57,147 nt of DNA from Allomuricauda sp. TMED12 (GTDB lineage Bacteria > Bacteroidota > Bacteroidia > Flavobacteriales > Flavobacteriaceae), in NCBI GenBank assembly GCA_002167435.2, contig NHBR02000023.1:1-57147 (forward strand). The letters run 5' to 3'. Numbering within the stretch: the stretch's first letter is position 1; every line of letters begins with the position of its first letter. Position numbers and translations under genes: made by a program. Under the pieces are notes generated by a model. The model was not told where the DNA came from and ran no database searches. It was given only the letters and a program-made list of their open reading frames with translations. This document shows positions 14,040-23,495 of the stretch, in pieces.

Positions 14040-15836
14040 TTATGATTCTTTACCAGAGAGCTGGTCGATGTAGAGTTCTTTATAATAGCCATCCGTGTTG
14101 TTCAATTCTTCGTGGGTACCTTCTTGGATGATTTTTCCGTTGTCGAGAACAAGGATTTTGTCCGCATTCTTGGCAGATGATACTCTATGGCTCACTATGA
14201 GCGTAGTTTTGCTTTCGGAAACCCTTTTTAAATTGTTGAGTATTTCTTCTTCCGTTTCCGTATCCACGGCAGATAGGCAATCATCAAAAAGATAGATTTT
14301 AGGGTCTTTCAATAGAGCTCTGGCAATGGAAACTCTTTGTTTTTGACCTCCACTTAGGGTAATGCCACGTTCTCCCAAAATGGTATCGTACTTTTTGGCA
14401 AAGCCTTCAATATTTTTATGGACCACCGCTTTTTTGGCCACTTCCACAATCTCATCATGCGTTGCATTTTCGTTACCAAACCGGATATTGTTTTCGATAG
14501 TATCCGAAAATAGGAAAGCATCCTGAGGTACCGCACCAATGGAGCTCCTTAAGCTATCAAGGTTCAATTGTTGAACGGGTACACCATCAATTAAAACCTT
14601 ACCAGAGGTGGCGTCGTATAATCGGGCCACTAAATCCAATATGGTGGATTTCCCGGATCCGGTCTTTCCTAAAATGGCAACAGTCTGTCCAGCCTTTATG
14701 GTAAAGGAAACATCTTGTAAAGCGGTTATATCGGTATCTTCATAGGTGAAGGTCACATTTTTAAACTCAATACCGCCCTTAATAGGAGTAGGCGTTTTAA
14801 TCTTGTTTTGGATGGACGGTTCTTCCTTCAGAAATTCATTGATACGCTTTTGCGAAGCCTCCGCCCTTTGTACTATGGATGTTAACCACCCCACTACCGC
14901 AACAGGCCATGTAAGCATGTTTACATAAAGAATGAATTCTGCAATAATCCCAATGGTCTCAATTTCCCCATTGATGTATTGCTTTCCACCAATGTAAATC
15001 ACGAAAACATTACTGATACCGATCAATAAAATCATCAATGGAAAAAACCAGGCATTCACTTTGGCCAGGGCCATGCTCGTATCTTTTCCTTCTTGTGCTA
15101 AATCCCGTAACTCAGAATTTACCCTTGGTTCTATACTGTAAGCTTTGATTACCGAAATTCCGGAAAAGGACTCTTGTGTAAATGTAGAAAGCGTGGACAA
15201 ATATTCCTGCACCTTGGTGCTCCTACGGTGAATAATCTTGCTTATTTGATAAATCAAAACGGATAAAATGGGTAGAGGTAGTAAGGTATAGGCGGCCAGT
15301 GTCGGTGCTTTTATAAACATCAACGGAATCAAGCACACAAAAAGAGTCAAGGTTTGGATACCATACATAATGGCAGGCCCACCATACAAACGTACTTGGT
15401 TCACATCCTCACTGATTCGATTCATTAAATCACCGATCCTGTTTTTTTTGTAAAAATTAAGGCTGAGCAATTGGTAGTGGTCGAACACCTCATTTTTTAA
15501 ATCGTACTCGATGTACCGAGATACATTAATGATGGTCTGACGCATTAAAAAAGTAAAGAGACCAGAAAGTATCGCCGCTCCAACAATAATTAGAATATAT
15601 TGAAGCAATAATCCTTTTGCGTCCGAAAGGGTAATCACATCTGATGTGAAATCCTCTACGGCCTGAATGGATTTGTTCACATACGAAGGCATCACTAAGG
15701 AAAAAACACGTGCAATAATGGTGATTATAATCCCCAATAGCAGTTTAAGCCAATATTTTTTAAAGTATTTATTTAGGTGTTTTAGTTCCTTCATACTGGG
15801 GAAAGGCAGTTTTTTAGTGACGTTGTCCGTGGACAA
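14040..15836 (-). CDS. ABC exporter half-transporter (MdlA-like), 598 aa
   Basis: ATP-driven exporter with a six-helix membrane domain (about residues 30-320) fused to an ATPase domain (about 345-590). Visible motifs: Walker A GKTGSGKST near residue 390, Q-loop region VPQDAFLFSDT, signature LSGGQKQR near 495, Walker B IYLFDD, and the H-loop VSHR. The residue after the Walker B aspartate is Asp (FDDCLSAVD) rather than the catalytic Glu. This is the pattern of the degenerate site in heterodimeric exporters such as MdlA of MdlAB. No second half is adjacent, so it may pair with a distant gene or act as a homodimer. Substrate unknown. Confidence 0.92.
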   Translation of the reverse strand: MSTDNVTKKLPFPSMKELKHLNKYFKKYWLKLLLGIIITIIARVFSLVMPSYVNKSIQAVEDFTSDVITLSDAKGLLLQYILIIVGAAILSGLFTFLMRQTIINVSRYIEYDLKNEVFDHYQLLSLNFYKKNRIGDLMNRISEDVNQVRLYGGPAIMYGIQTLTLFVCLIPLMFIKAPTLAAYTLLPLPILSVLIYQISKIIHRRSTKVQEYLSTLSTFTQESFSGISVIKAYSIEPRVNSELRDLAQEGKDTSMALAKVNAWFFPLMILLIGISNVFVIYIGGKQYINGEIETIGIIAEFILYVNMLTWPVAVVGWLTSIVQRAEASQKRINEFLKEEPSIQNKIKTPTPIKGGIEFKNVTFTYEDTDITALQDVSFTIKAGQTVAILGKTGSGKSTILDLVARLYDATSGKVLIDGVPVQQLNLDSLRSSIGAVPQDAFLFSDTIENNIRFGNENATHDEIVEVAKKAVVHKNIEGFAKKYDTILGERGITLSGGQKQRVSIARALLKDPKIYLFDDCLSAVDTETEEEILNNLKRVSESKTTLIVSHRVSSAKNADKILVLDNGKIIQEGTHEELNNTDGYYKELYIDQLSGKES

Positions 15837-15924
15837 TCCCGCAAATATATACCATACAGCACAAAGTAAATGTTATAAAACTGATAAGAAAGCAAGTTTG
15901 GTAGGTAAGATTCAAATATAAGAT

Positions 15925-15932
15925 TACTTTTG
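15925..15932 (+). promoter_or_regulatory. Candidate -7 promoter element of nusB
   Basis: TACTTTTG fits TAnnTTTG and lies 41 bases upstream of the nusB ATG, in the region between divergent genes. Confidence 0.45.
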
Positions 15933-15973
15933 CGGAGTGAAAGCCAAACAATGACTTTAAAAGTTCTTTAAAC

Positions 15974-16921
15974 ATGCTCACCCGAAGGCACATCAGAGTA
16001 AAAGTAATGCAGTGTATTTATGCATTAGTGCAATCCAAGGACGATTCTTTGCAAAAACAAGAAAAGTTCCTGCGAGTCAGTATAGAAAACATGTATGTTC
16101 TATACCTTTTGATTTTAAGCCTCTTGGCCGAACTGCATCGTTTGGCGGAAAAACATGTGAACCACGCTTCCAAAAAATATGTGGCCACCGAAGAAGACAA
16201 TTACCCCAATCCTGAAAAATTTGTAAAAAATCGATTGTTGCTACAATTGGTGAACAACGAAGTCTTAAAAAACGAACTCTCCAAGAGAAAGCTCGATAAT
16301 TGGTACATGAATGACGAATACGTGAAGATTATTCATAAGGCCGTTATTTCCAGTGATATTTATAAAGCGTATATGTCGAATGGAGATGATAGTTACACGA
16401 ACGACCGCAACGTAATCATTCAACTTTTCAAGGAAATTATAGCGCCCAACGAAAAAATATACGATTACTTTGAAGACGATAAGCTTACATGGGTAGACGA
16501 TTTCCCTATTGTAAATACATTCTTGGTAAAGCGATTGAAGAAAGCCAAACCCGATTCTGGAGACCGTTTCTTTTTGCCATCCCTCCTGAAAGATCAGGAA
16601 GATATGGATTTTGCCAACGAACTTTTGACCAAGACCTTGCTCAATGATGCGAAATGGGAGAAAGAAATTGAGGGAAAAACACCTAATTGGGACAACGACC
16701 GTATCGCAGAGATAGATTCCATCGTCCTAAAAATGGCCATTTGCGAGTTGCTTAATTTCCCTTCCATACCAGAAAAAGTAACCTTGAACGAATATTTGGA
16801 GATTGCCAAGGAGTATTCAACACCCAAAAGCAGCATCTTTATTAATGGGGTTTTGGACAAGTTGGCAAAGGAGTATAAGTCAGATGGAAGGCTTCAAAAA
16901 ATAGGTAGAGGTTTGCAATAA
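15974..16921 (+). CDS. nusB: Transcription antitermination protein NusB, Bacteroidota long form, 315 aa
   Basis: NusB binds boxA RNA and NusE (S10) in rRNA antitermination. The start MLTRRHIRVKVMQCIYA is the conserved N-terminal helix. The C-terminal half holds the classic block DNDRIAEIDSIVLKMAICEL, then LLNFPSIPEKVTLNEYLEIAKEYSTPKSSIFINGVLDKL in this order. Bacterial NusB is usually about 140 residues; this form has an inserted middle region (about residues 45-215) that is standard for Bacteroidota and not a fusion artefact. It is the first of a compact plus-strand group with the DUF1573 lipoprotein and yajC, an arrangement common in the class. Confidence 0.95.
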   Translation: MLTRRHIRVKVMQCIYALVQSKDDSLQKQEKFLRVSIENMYVLYLLILSLLAELHRLAEKHVNHASKKYVATEEDNYPNPEKFVKNRLLLQLVNNEVLKNELSKRKLDNWYMNDEYVKIIHKAVISSDIYKAYMSNGDDSYTNDRNVIIQLFKEIIAPNEKIYDYFEDDKLTWVDDFPIVNTFLVKRLKKAKPDSGDRFFLPSLLKDQEDMDFANELLTKTLLNDAKWEKEIEGKTPNWDNDRIAEIDSIVLKMAICELLNFPSIPEKVTLNEYLEIAKEYSTPKSSIFINGVLDKLAKEYKSDGRLQKIGRGLQ

Positions 16922-16959
16922 ACAATATTTGCTTAATTTTGGAAAAACAAATTTTAATC

Positions 16960-17436
16960 ATGAAAAGAATAACAACAATTTTTAGTTTGATCATGGTGGT
17001 TGCCCTAACCAGCGTATCATGCAAGGACAAAGCATCAAAAAAAATAGTTGCTGACAATGTTGAAACTGCTGTAGACAGAGACGAAGCAGACAAAATGGTT
17101 CCTGTAATGGCTTTCGATAAAGTTGAACACGATTTTGGTACTATCCAAAGGGGAACCCCACAAGAAACTGTATTTACATTTACGAATACAGGTAATGCAC
17201 CTTTGATCATCACCAACGCAAAAAGCAGCTGTGGTTGTACTGTGCCAAACCCTCCCAAAGATCCTATTGCACCAGGAGAAACCGGAGAGTTGTTGGTGAA
17301 ATTTAATGGGTCTGGACAAAACCAAGTAACAAAAACGATTACCGTAAACGCAAATACTGCCAAGGGTTCCGAAATTTTGAGAATCAAAGCATTTGTTCAA
17401 GCACCGGGAACAGTACCTGCAGGTCCTGTTAAATAA
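16960..17436 (+). CDS. DUF1573 lipoprotein
   Basis: Lipoprotein of 158 residues with one DUF1573 domain, an Ig-like fold (ASPM/SPD-2/Hydin-like) of unknown function that is very common in Bacteroidota. I chose the ATG at 16960 because it gives a clean signal MKRITTIFSLIMVVALTSVSC with the lipobox Cys at residue 21; an upstream start would put seven residues in front. The domain is marked by FDKVEHDFGTIQRGTPQE, FTFTNTGNAPLIITNAKSSC, GCTVPNPPKDPIAPGETGE and ending ITVNANTAKGSE. It lies between nusB and yajC, 13 bases before the latter, probably one transcript. Confidence 0.92.
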   Translation: MKRITTIFSLIMVVALTSVSCKDKASKKIVADNVETAVDRDEADKMVPVMAFDKVEHDFGTIQRGTPQETVFTFTNTGNAPLIITNAKSSCGCTVPNPPKDPIAPGETGELLVKFNGSGQNQVTKTITVNANTAKGSEILRIKAFVQAPGTVPAGPVK

Positions 17437-17449
17437 TTAAAAAACCTAA

Positions 17450-17740
17450 ATGGAAAACCTAGGACAGTTTTTACCACTGATATTGATTTTTGCCGTGGCT
17501 TATTTTTTTATGATTCGCCCGCAAGTCAAACGTCAGAAGGATGAGAAAAAATTCGCTTCAGAATTAAAAAAGGGTGATAAAATCATCACTAAAAGTGGTC
17601 TTCACGGAAAGATTGTGGAATTGAATGACAAGGATTTCTCCTGCGTTATCGAAACCATGGCTGGCCGTTTAAAGTTTGACCGCTCTGCCATTTCAATGGA
17701 AATGAGCAAAAAGATGAATGCCCCCGCTGAAAAGAAGTAA
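17450..17740 (+). CDS. yajC: Preprotein translocase subunit YajC, 96 aa
   Basis: Small accessory subunit of the SecDF-YajC complex in the inner membrane. It has a single N-terminal membrane helix (LPLILIFAVAYFFMIRPQVK, with the hallmark FMIRPQ) and then a cytoplasmic domain with KGDKIITKSGLHGKIVEL and a conserved FDRSAISM. Length is typical. It is the last gene of the nusB-DUF1573-yajC run, followed by a terminator at 17765-17806. SecDF is not in this window. Confidence 0.95.
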   Translation: MENLGQFLPLILIFAVAYFFMIRPQVKRQKDEKKFASELKKGDKIITKSGLHGKIVELNDKDFSCVIETMAGRLKFDRSAISMEMSKKMNAPAEKK

Positions 17741-17764
17741 GCGAAAATAACATAGAGTATAATA

Positions 17765-17806
17765 AAAACGTCCCTTGGAATCCAACTTCCAAGGGACGTT
17801 TTTTTG
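17765..17806 (+). terminator. Strong hairpin terminator after yajC
   Basis: The stem AAAACGTCCCTTGGAA / TTCCAAGGGACGTTTT is perfect over 16 bp with a 6-base loop and is followed by more T. Confidence 0.93.
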
Positions 17807-17831
17807 TATCTTATTCAAAATTTGAATAGAT

Positions 17832-19181
17832 ATGGGAACAAGAAGACAGTTTGTAAAACGTGGAGGATTATATGTGGCCGGCTTAGGGGCATCATTTATG
17901 TTTCCCACGGAGTTGTTGGCATCGATACGGAAAACCATCAGCCCCAACGACAAAATACAAGTAGGTCTTATTGGCTGTAACGGTATGGGGTTTACAGACC
18001 TCTTGTCCCTTTTAAAGAATAGTGAGGTAGAGGTCGTGGCGCTTTGTGATGTGGACGAGAACGTTTTGCAGAAACGAACCATGGACCTGGAAAAAGGAGG
18101 CATTAAAAAGCCAAAATGGTATTCGGATTATCGAAAACTACTGGAGGATAAAGATGTAGATGTAGTTGTTATTGGAACACCTGACCATTGGCATTGTCTT
18201 CAATTAACAGATGCCTTGGATGCCGGTAAGGATGTCTACTGTGAAAAACCCATAGCCAATTCGGTCGCCGAAAGCAAAGCTATGCTTGCCAAGGTGAATG
18301 CAAGTGATAACATGGTGCAGATTGGACAATGGCAGCGAAGCCAGCCCCATTTTGTGGATGCCATCAATTATGTGCATTCTGGAAAACTGGGGCAAATCCG
18401 ATTGGCAAAGGCTTGGGCCTACCAAGGATGGATGCAGCCCGTACCTGTTCTCTCCAACAGTGCTGTACCAGAGGGAGTGGATTATGATATGTGGCTGGGC
18501 CCTGCCAAAAACAGACCATTCAATAAAAACAGATTTCATTTTAGTTTTAGATGGTTCTGGGACTACGCTGGTGGACTAATGACGGACTGGGGGGTACACC
18601 TTATTGACTATGCCCTATATGGAATGAAAGCTTCCAATCCCAAATCGGTGATGGCCATGGGTGGCAAGTTTGCCTATCCCGATGATGCCTCCGAAACCCC
18701 GGATACTTTGCAGACTATTTATGATTTTGGTGATTTTTCCCTCTTGTGGGAACATGCCACTGGGATAGATGGCGGAAATTATGGACGAAACCATGGGATT
18801 GCCTTTATCGGAAACAACGGAACCTTGGTATTGGATCGCGGAGGTTGGGAAGTGATTCCGGAACGCGACCGTCCAGATTGGAGCCAAGACCTTGGTCCAA
18901 AGATTGACCCAGTGCCCCTGCAACGGGTAGATGCCAATGGCTTGGATTTACATACCCTCAATTTTTTGGATGCCATTAAAAGTCGTGATAAATCCATATT
19001 GAATGCCCCTATACAAGTTGGATACGATGCCGCAATGGTGAGCCACTTGGGCAATATTGCCTACAAAACGGGTGAGCGCCTGTTCTGGGATGCCGAAAAC
19101 GAAAAATTCAACCACTCCGATGCGGATGCCTTGTTAAGCACGGAATACCATAATGGGTGGACGTTTCCAAACATTGGTTGA
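17832..19181 (+). CDS. Tat-exported Gfo/Idh/MocA-family oxidoreductase, 449 aa
   Basis: NAD(P)-dependent sugar or cyclitol dehydrogenase-like protein. The N-terminus MGTRRQFVKRGGLYVAGLG carries a twin-arginine signal, so it is moved folded to the periplasm, as is common for Bacteroidota members. The Rossmann domain follows: VGLIGCNGMGFTDL (G-x-x-G-x-G-like), ALCDVDE, VVIGTPDHWH and the conserved EKPIANSVAESK with the catalytic-region lysine. The C-terminal substrate domain contains FRWFWDYAGGLMTDWGVHLID, the family's His-containing motif. Substrate unknown. It is a single gene with no sugar-utilisation neighbours and ends near the convergent lipoprotein gene. Confidence 0.9.
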   Translation: MGTRRQFVKRGGLYVAGLGASFMFPTELLASIRKTISPNDKIQVGLIGCNGMGFTDLLSLLKNSEVEVVALCDVDENVLQKRTMDLEKGGIKKPKWYSDYRKLLEDKDVDVVVIGTPDHWHCLQLTDALDAGKDVYCEKPIANSVAESKAMLAKVNASDNMVQIGQWQRSQPHFVDAINYVHSGKLGQIRLAKAWAYQGWMQPVPVLSNSAVPEGVDYDMWLGPAKNRPFNKNRFHFSFRWFWDYAGGLMTDWGVHLIDYALYGMKASNPKSVMAMGGKFAYPDDASETPDTLQTIYDFGDFSLLWEHATGIDGGNYGRNHGIAFIGNNGTLVLDRGGWEVIPERDRPDWSQDLGPKIDPVPLQRVDANGLDLHTLNFLDAIKSRDKSILNAPIQVGYDAAMVSHLGNIAYKTGERLFWDAENEKFNHSDADALLSTEYHNGWTFPNIG

Positions 19182-19262
19182 ACTTGATTACAAACAGTTC
19201 ATGAATGCTTGAAAAGGATGTACTGTACGTTACTGGTCTCGTATTGAAAACCATTCAAGCCG

Positions 19263-19742
19263 TTACGAGCGCACAAAAATGAAATGGACCGAACACGATT
19301 CCAAATCCCCGTCATTATCAAAGTCATATTCCGCGGAATCTGCACCTCCGTTAATGGAAAAGGTTGTGCCGTCATAGGTGTGCCCGAACGTATCCCAATC
19401 ATTGGGTTCATCGTCCCAAATTACAGCAAAGTAGTAGGTCTGCTGCCATTCTTCCCAGAACATTTCTCCACTTACGGTATAGGCATTCCTATCCACAGGG
19501 TCTAGGGTCAGGGTGAAACGCCCATTCGATTGAACGGACATGCTTACCGATCCACCATCCTCGACTATGTCGACGGAAGTACTGCTTACACTAAATTGGG
19601 CTTTCGTGGCTTCCCAGTTTCCGCTAAGTTCACTGATTGAAAACGGCCCGTCCTTGGTCAATCCTTCATCGTCATCACTACTGCTACAAGAGAGGTTCAG
19701 TGAGACCAATGTGATAAAAAATAGATACATAAATGTTTTCAT
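19263..19742 (-). CDS. Lipocalin-like small lipoprotein, 159 aa
   Basis: Exported lipoprotein: signal MKTFMYLFFITLVSLNLSC with lipobox Cys at residue 19, followed by an Asp-rich linker (SSSDDDEG) typical of surface-directed lipoproteins in Bacteroidota. The mature part begins ISELSGNWEATKAQFSV, the G-x-W start of lipocalin-like beta barrels, and proceeds as alternating strands (FTLTLDPVDRNAYTVSGEMF, then WQQTYYFAVIW). Two acidic stretches (WDDEPNDWDTF, YDFDNDGDLES) look able to bind calcium; the second resembles a thrombospondin type 3-like DxDNDGD motif. No known function. Confidence 0.78.
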   Translation of the reverse strand: MKTFMYLFFITLVSLNLSCSSSDDDEGLTKDGPFSISELSGNWEATKAQFSVSSTSVDIVEDGGSVSMSVQSNGRFTLTLDPVDRNAYTVSGEMFWEEWQQTYYFAVIWDDEPNDWDTFGHTYDGTTFSINGGADSAEYDFDNDGDLESCSVHFIFVRS

Positions 19743-20047
19743 GGCAAGTAATTTTTTGAAGTCGGGCGAACACCCAACTTTCGTTTTTCACCATAATTTA
19801 TTTTGATATTGAAGGGTGTGCAATGATGTTGGTCAGTTTACCGTTTTGATTGATGACCTCGGGAAAAGAACATTCTTTTGTAATCACTTAAGTCTTTCAT
19901 TTACAGGTTAATAAATAAGTATTGTGCTATCAGTGATTTTTGGATACAGTTACCGAAACAATTTCAATACATGCAGTGAAGTTGCGGTCAAAAAATTGGT
20001 TATTATGCTGTTAATAAAGGCGATAATAAATTGATCTATTCTTTAAC
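19743..20047. other. 305-base gap, no gene or clear signal seen
   Basis: Between the lipoprotein start and the end of the DUF1801-like gene. I found no reading frame of plausible composition and no strong hairpin; part must carry the lipoprotein's promoter. Confidence 0.4.
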
Positions 20048-20638
20048 CTAACGATACCCATCATTCAAACCAATACCTTGTTTGATCATAGGAAGGATTT
20101 TCTCCAATCTTCGTAGTTTGGTTTTCTCCTGTTTGGCCTCGGCAATGTACTCGCTGAACTCTTTTTGTTTGTAAGGGGTAAACTTTTCAAAAGCAGCCTT
20201 TAATTGGGAATCTTTTTTCAATTCAGATTTTAGAAGTTCTGGAATGGCAGCCTTTTTGGTTTTCTCGGCTTTAACCTCCAATCCCTTTTTCTGATTTTCC
20301 AAGGCTTCTTTCATGTAGGCCAAAACTACTTTTTTGTCCACTTCGTCCAAACTTTGGAACTTCCAATGCCGCATCCCCTTGGTTTTGCCCTCCTGGGCAT
20401 TCTCCAGCACTTTTTTCGGGTCTTTTAAAAACACACCGTTAAAAAACCAAACCCCAAAATGGCTCTTGAACTTACAGATACCGAAAACATTTTTGTTATT
20501 TAAAGTATATACGGGAATACTCCATTTAAAATCCTCCTCGGCTTCGGTTTTTAGGGCAATTTCCCTTAGGCGAGAAATTCCCTCCATTAACGGATGCTCC
20601 TTTTCATAATAAGCCTCTAATTTTTCAGATTTTTCCAC
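20048..20638 (-). CDS. DUF1801/YdeI-like protein, 196 aa
   Basis: Cytoplasmic protein with an N-terminal DUF1801 (YdhG-like) domain (about residues 10-115: ISRLREIALKTEAEEDFKWS, VYTLNNKNVFGICKFKSHFG, WFFNGVFLKDPKKVL). The C-terminal helical segment resembles the YdeI/OmdA family (about 140-196: AFEKFTPYKQKEFSEYIAEA, then KLRRLEKILPMI). The family has an SRPBCC-independent fold and no assigned enzymatic role; some members are linked to bacteriocin tolerance. It begins 2 bases after the pepT stop codon, so the two are probably one transcript. Confidence 0.85.
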   Translation of the reverse strand: MEKSEKLEAYYEKEHPLMEGISRLREIALKTEAEEDFKWSIPVYTLNNKNVFGICKFKSHFGVWFFNGVFLKDPKKVLENAQEGKTKGMRHWKFQSLDEVDKKVVLAYMKEALENQKKGLEVKAEKTKKAAIPELLKSELKKDSQLKAAFEKFTPYKQKEFSEYIAEAKQEKTKLRRLEKILPMIKQGIGLNDGYR

Positions 20639-20640
20639 AA

Positions 20641-21870
20641 CTACTTGATTTGACTAGCCGTAAGTTCGCAAATTTTCACGATTACCTTCACCGCTTTCTC
20701 CATACTTTCCAAAGGAACATACTCGTATTTTCCATGAAAGTTGTGACCGCCGGCAAAAATATTGGGACAGGGTAGGCCCATAAAACTTAGTTGGGAGCCA
20801 TCCGTTCCTCCTCTAATCGGCTTTATAATGGGTTCAATCTGTAGTGATTTCATGGCCTCTTCGGCAATCTCCACTATATGGTACATGGGTTCAACCTTCT
20901 CCCGCATGTTTTTATATTGGTCCTCAATGGTCAAGCTGACAAATTCACCATATTTTTTGTTCAGTTTTTCCTTGATGTCGCTCAATAAATCTTTCCTGGC
21001 CTGAAAATGGACTGCATCGTGGTCACGGATAATGAGTTCTATCTCCGCTTTTTCAATTTCGCCCTTTATTTTGTGTACATGGAAAAAGCCTTCCCTTCCT
21101 GCCGTATGCTCAGGAACTTCGCTAGGGGGTAGGTGGGTCATAAAATCGTTGGCAATGCCTATTGCGTTGACCATTTTGTTTTTGGCATAGCCTGGATGTA
21201 CACTTTTTCCGGTTATGGTGATTGTGGCCTTGGCCGCATTGAAGTTTTCATATTCCAGTTCGCCCACTTGGCTACCATCCATGGTGTAGGCCCATTCCGC
21301 GCCAAACTTTTCCACATCAAATTTATGGGCCCCGCGACCTATTTCTTCATCGGGGGTAAAGGCAATCCGTATTTTACCATGCTTGATCTCTGGGTGGTCG
21401 ATGAGGTATTCCATCGCGGTGATAATTTCTGCAATACCGGCCTTATCATCCGCACCCAACAAGGTGGTGCCGTCCGTTACGATTAAAGTCTGCCCTTCGT
21501 AAGCCTTTAAATCCTCAAAATAGTCAGGAGACAGCACTATGTTTTTGGTCTGGTTTAAAATAATGTCCTTACCATCATAATTCTCAATAATGCGAGGCTT
21601 CACATTTTTACCGGAAAAATCGGGAGATGTGTCAAAATGGGAAACAAAACCAATGGTGGGCATTTTTTTGTCCAAATTGCTTGGCAAGGTAGCCATTATG
21701 TAGGCATTCTCATCAATAGATACTTCTTGCATGCCAATCTGGTGAAGTTCCATCACCAATTTTTTGGCAAGGTCCCATTGCTTTTCTGTACTCGGCGTCG
21801 TTTTTGAATAAGGGTCGCTTTGCGAATCGGTTGTCACATATTCCAAAAATCGTGGCAGTAATTTTTCCAT
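20641..21870 (-). CDS. pepT: Peptidase T (tripeptide aminopeptidase), 409 aa
   Basis: Zinc aminopeptidase of the M20B family that removes the N-terminal residue from tripeptides in the cytoplasm. Metal-binding motifs in order: [11 protein letters not shown] (His-Asp near residue 80), [11 protein letters not shown] (Asp), [11 protein letters not shown] (catalytic Glu and metal Glu) and the late [12 protein letters not shown] (His). The [12 protein letters not shown] motif near residue 363 is also conserved in PepT. Length is normal (about 408). The downstream DUF1801-like gene follows after 2 bases. Confidence 0.96.
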   Translation of the reverse strand: MEKLLPRFLEYVTTDSQSDPYSKTTPSTEKQWDLAKKLVMELHQIGMQEVSIDENAYIMATLPSNLDKKMPTIGFVSHFDTSPDFSGKNVKPRIIENYDGKDIILNQTKNIVLSPDYFEDLKAYEGQTLIVTDGTTLLGADDKAGIAEIITAMEYLIDHPEIKHGKIRIAFTPDEEIGRGAHKFDVEKFGAEWAYTMDGSQVGELEYENFNAAKATITITGKSVHPGYAKNKMVNAIGIANDFMTHLPPSEVPEHTAGREGFFHVHKIKGEIEKAEIELIIRDHDAVHFQARKDLLSDIKEKLNKKYGEFVSLTIEDQYKNMREKVEPMYHIVEIAEEAMKSLQIEPIIKPIRGGTDGSQLSFMGLPCPNIFAGGHNFHGKYEYVPLESMEKAVKVIVKICELTASQIK

Positions 21871-21973
21871 GGTCAGTGTTGATTTTCATCAAAAATAATG
21901 CTTATTCAACCGTAATTTTGCAAATCAAAGGCATTAATAAGTATCTTTCGTAAACGATTAACATCAACCTTAA

Positions 21974-22393
21974 TTGAGAGCGGTAGTTTTTTATCTTTTT
22001 TTGATATCCGGGTTTTATGGGTTTGCCCAAATGGATTGTATTTTGGGGGTAGGTGGACGAGACAATGAAACCATCATCAGGGTTTTTGAATTGACCGAGC
22101 AGCAGCAGGAAAACTTGAAAAATTGGAGTGCCGAACTCAAAATCCGAAACGATATTTTAAAGGATCAGGCAAAATATCTAATGAAAAGGAACGAAGAAAG
22201 TTCGCCTGAGGAATTGCTAACTGTTTCTAAAGAGTATGGTTCCATAATGGATAGTATGAAACAGAATGTGCGAATGATTGACAAACGATTGCTTGCAAGT
22301 TTCAAAAAATCCCAATATGAACGATATATAAAATTGTGTAATCAATTGGCCTTGCGTCCTATCCACATTAATAGGTCTGTTGACGAAAATTGA
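21974..22393 (+). CDS. Small exported helical protein with a TTG start, 139 aa
   Basis: I do not recognise a family. The start is TTG at 21974; the first residues then form a signal peptide (MRAVVFYLFLISGFYGFAQ), which is the main argument for this start, as no ATG lies before the signal. The mature part is helical and rich in Glu, Lys and Gln (VFELTEQQQENLKNWSAELK, then SMKQNVRMIDKRLLASFKKS), recalling the LTxxQ-type helices of Spy/CpxP-like periplasmic proteins, though the match is not strong. It is 56 bases upstream of pyrD on the same strand. Confidence 0.65.
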   Translation: MRAVVFYLFLISGFYGFAQMDCILGVGGRDNETIIRVFELTEQQQENLKNWSAELKIRNDILKDQAKYLMKRNEESSPEELLTVSKEYGSIMDSMKQNVRMIDKRLLASFKKSQYERYIKLCNQLALRPIHINRSVDEN

Positions 22394-22424
22394 ACGATTT
22401 GTTAAGAACTGTTTTCAGAGTTGT

Positions 22425-22432
22425 TATTTTTG
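22425..22432 (+). promoter_or_regulatory. Candidate -7 promoter element of pyrD
   Basis: TATTTTTG, a TAnnTTTG match, 17 bases before the pyrD ATG. Confidence 0.5.
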
Positions 22433-22449
22433 TCAAAAATCCATTTTGA

Positions 22450-23490
22450 ATGTATAAAATACTCATTCGCCCGGTACTTTTCTTATTTGATCCAGAAGCC
22501 GTGCACCACTTTTCTTTTTGGGCCATTAAGTTTTTTTCAAGATTGGGACTTAGCGGTCTTTTTAGGGGAGTATTCACGGTGAACAATCCAAAACTGGAGC
22601 GAGAGGTTTTTGGTGTGAAGTTCAAAAATCCTGTTGGACTTGCCGCAGGTTTTGATAAAGATGCCAAGCTTTACAACGAATTCTCGGATTTTGGTTTCGG
22701 TTTTGTGGAAATAGGTACGGTAACACCAAAGCCCCAACCGGGAAACCCCAAAAAACGACTGTTTCGATTAAAACAGGACAAGGGTATTATAAACCGGATG
22801 GGTTTTAATAACAAAGGTGTTTTTGAGGCTGTGGAACAGTTAAAGAAAAAACATCGTGTTATAATCGGGGGGAATATTGGCAAGAACAAGGTTACGCCCA
22901 ACAAGGATGCCATCAAGGATTATCTGATTTGTTTTGAGGCACTCTTTGAGCATGTGGATTACTTTGTGGTAAATGTGAGTTCACCCAATACACCGGGACT
23001 TCGAGAACTTCAGGATAAGGAACCTTTGACCAAGTTGTTGAAAAAATTAAAAAGTCAGAATAAAAAACTGTCCAAGAATTCAAAAGGGAAGGAGAAGCCT
23101 ATTTTGTTGAAAATAGCTCCTGATTTAACAGATGATCAATTGTTGGATATTATTGAGATTGTTGCTGATACCAATATTGATGGAGTAATCGCAACCAATA
23201 CCACTATAGAAAGAAAAGGCTTAAAGTCGCATTTGATTTTATCTGAAGAGAAAGGTGGTCTCAGTGGAAAACCTTTGACCAAAAGAAGCACCGAAGTGAT
23301 TCGATTTTTAGCTGAAAATAGTAAAAAGGCATTTCCAATTATAGGAGTGGGAGGTATACATTCTCCAGAGGATGCTTTGGAAAAATTGGAGGCGGGAGCC
23401 GATTTGGTACAACTGTACACCGGGTTTATTTACGAGGGCCCCGCACTTATCAAGAAAATCAATAAGGCCATTTTGGAGAAAATGGGCTAA
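22450..23490 (+). CDS. pyrD: Quinone-dependent dihydroorotate dehydrogenase, class 2, 346 aa
   Basis: Oxidises dihydroorotate to orotate in pyrimidine synthesis and passes electrons to quinone at the membrane. The class-2 N-terminal helical membrane-binding extension is present ([21 protein letters not shown]). FMN and substrate motifs: [57 protein letters not shown] (with the catalytic-base Ser), [16 protein letters not shown] and [16 protein letters not shown]. Length is typical. The LysE-family gene starts 5 bases after its stop, then the HMG-CoA lyase gene, giving a plausible three-gene transcript. Confidence 0.97.
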   Translation: MYKILIRPVLFLFDPEAVHHFSFWAIKFFSRLGLSGLFRGVFTVNNPKLEREVFGVKFKNPVGLAAGFDKDAKLYNEFSDFGFGFVEIGTVTPKPQPGNPKKRLFRLKQDKGIINRMGFNNKGVFEAVEQLKKKHRVIIGGNIGKNKVTPNKDAIKDYLICFEALFEHVDYFVVNVSSPNTPGLRELQDKEPLTKLLKKLKSQNKKLSKNSKGKEKPILLKIAPDLTDDQLLDIIEIVADTNIDGVIATNTTIERKGLKSHLILSEEKGGLSGKPLTKRSTEVIRFLAENSKKAFPIIGVGGIHSPEDALEKLEAGADLVQLYTGFIYEGPALIKKINKAILEKMG

Positions 23491-23495
23491 AATAT

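Noticed and set aside
16842..17387. 181-residue antisense frame over the end of nusB and the DUF1573 gene
   Set aside because: Shadow of two well-supported genes; no signal or domain.
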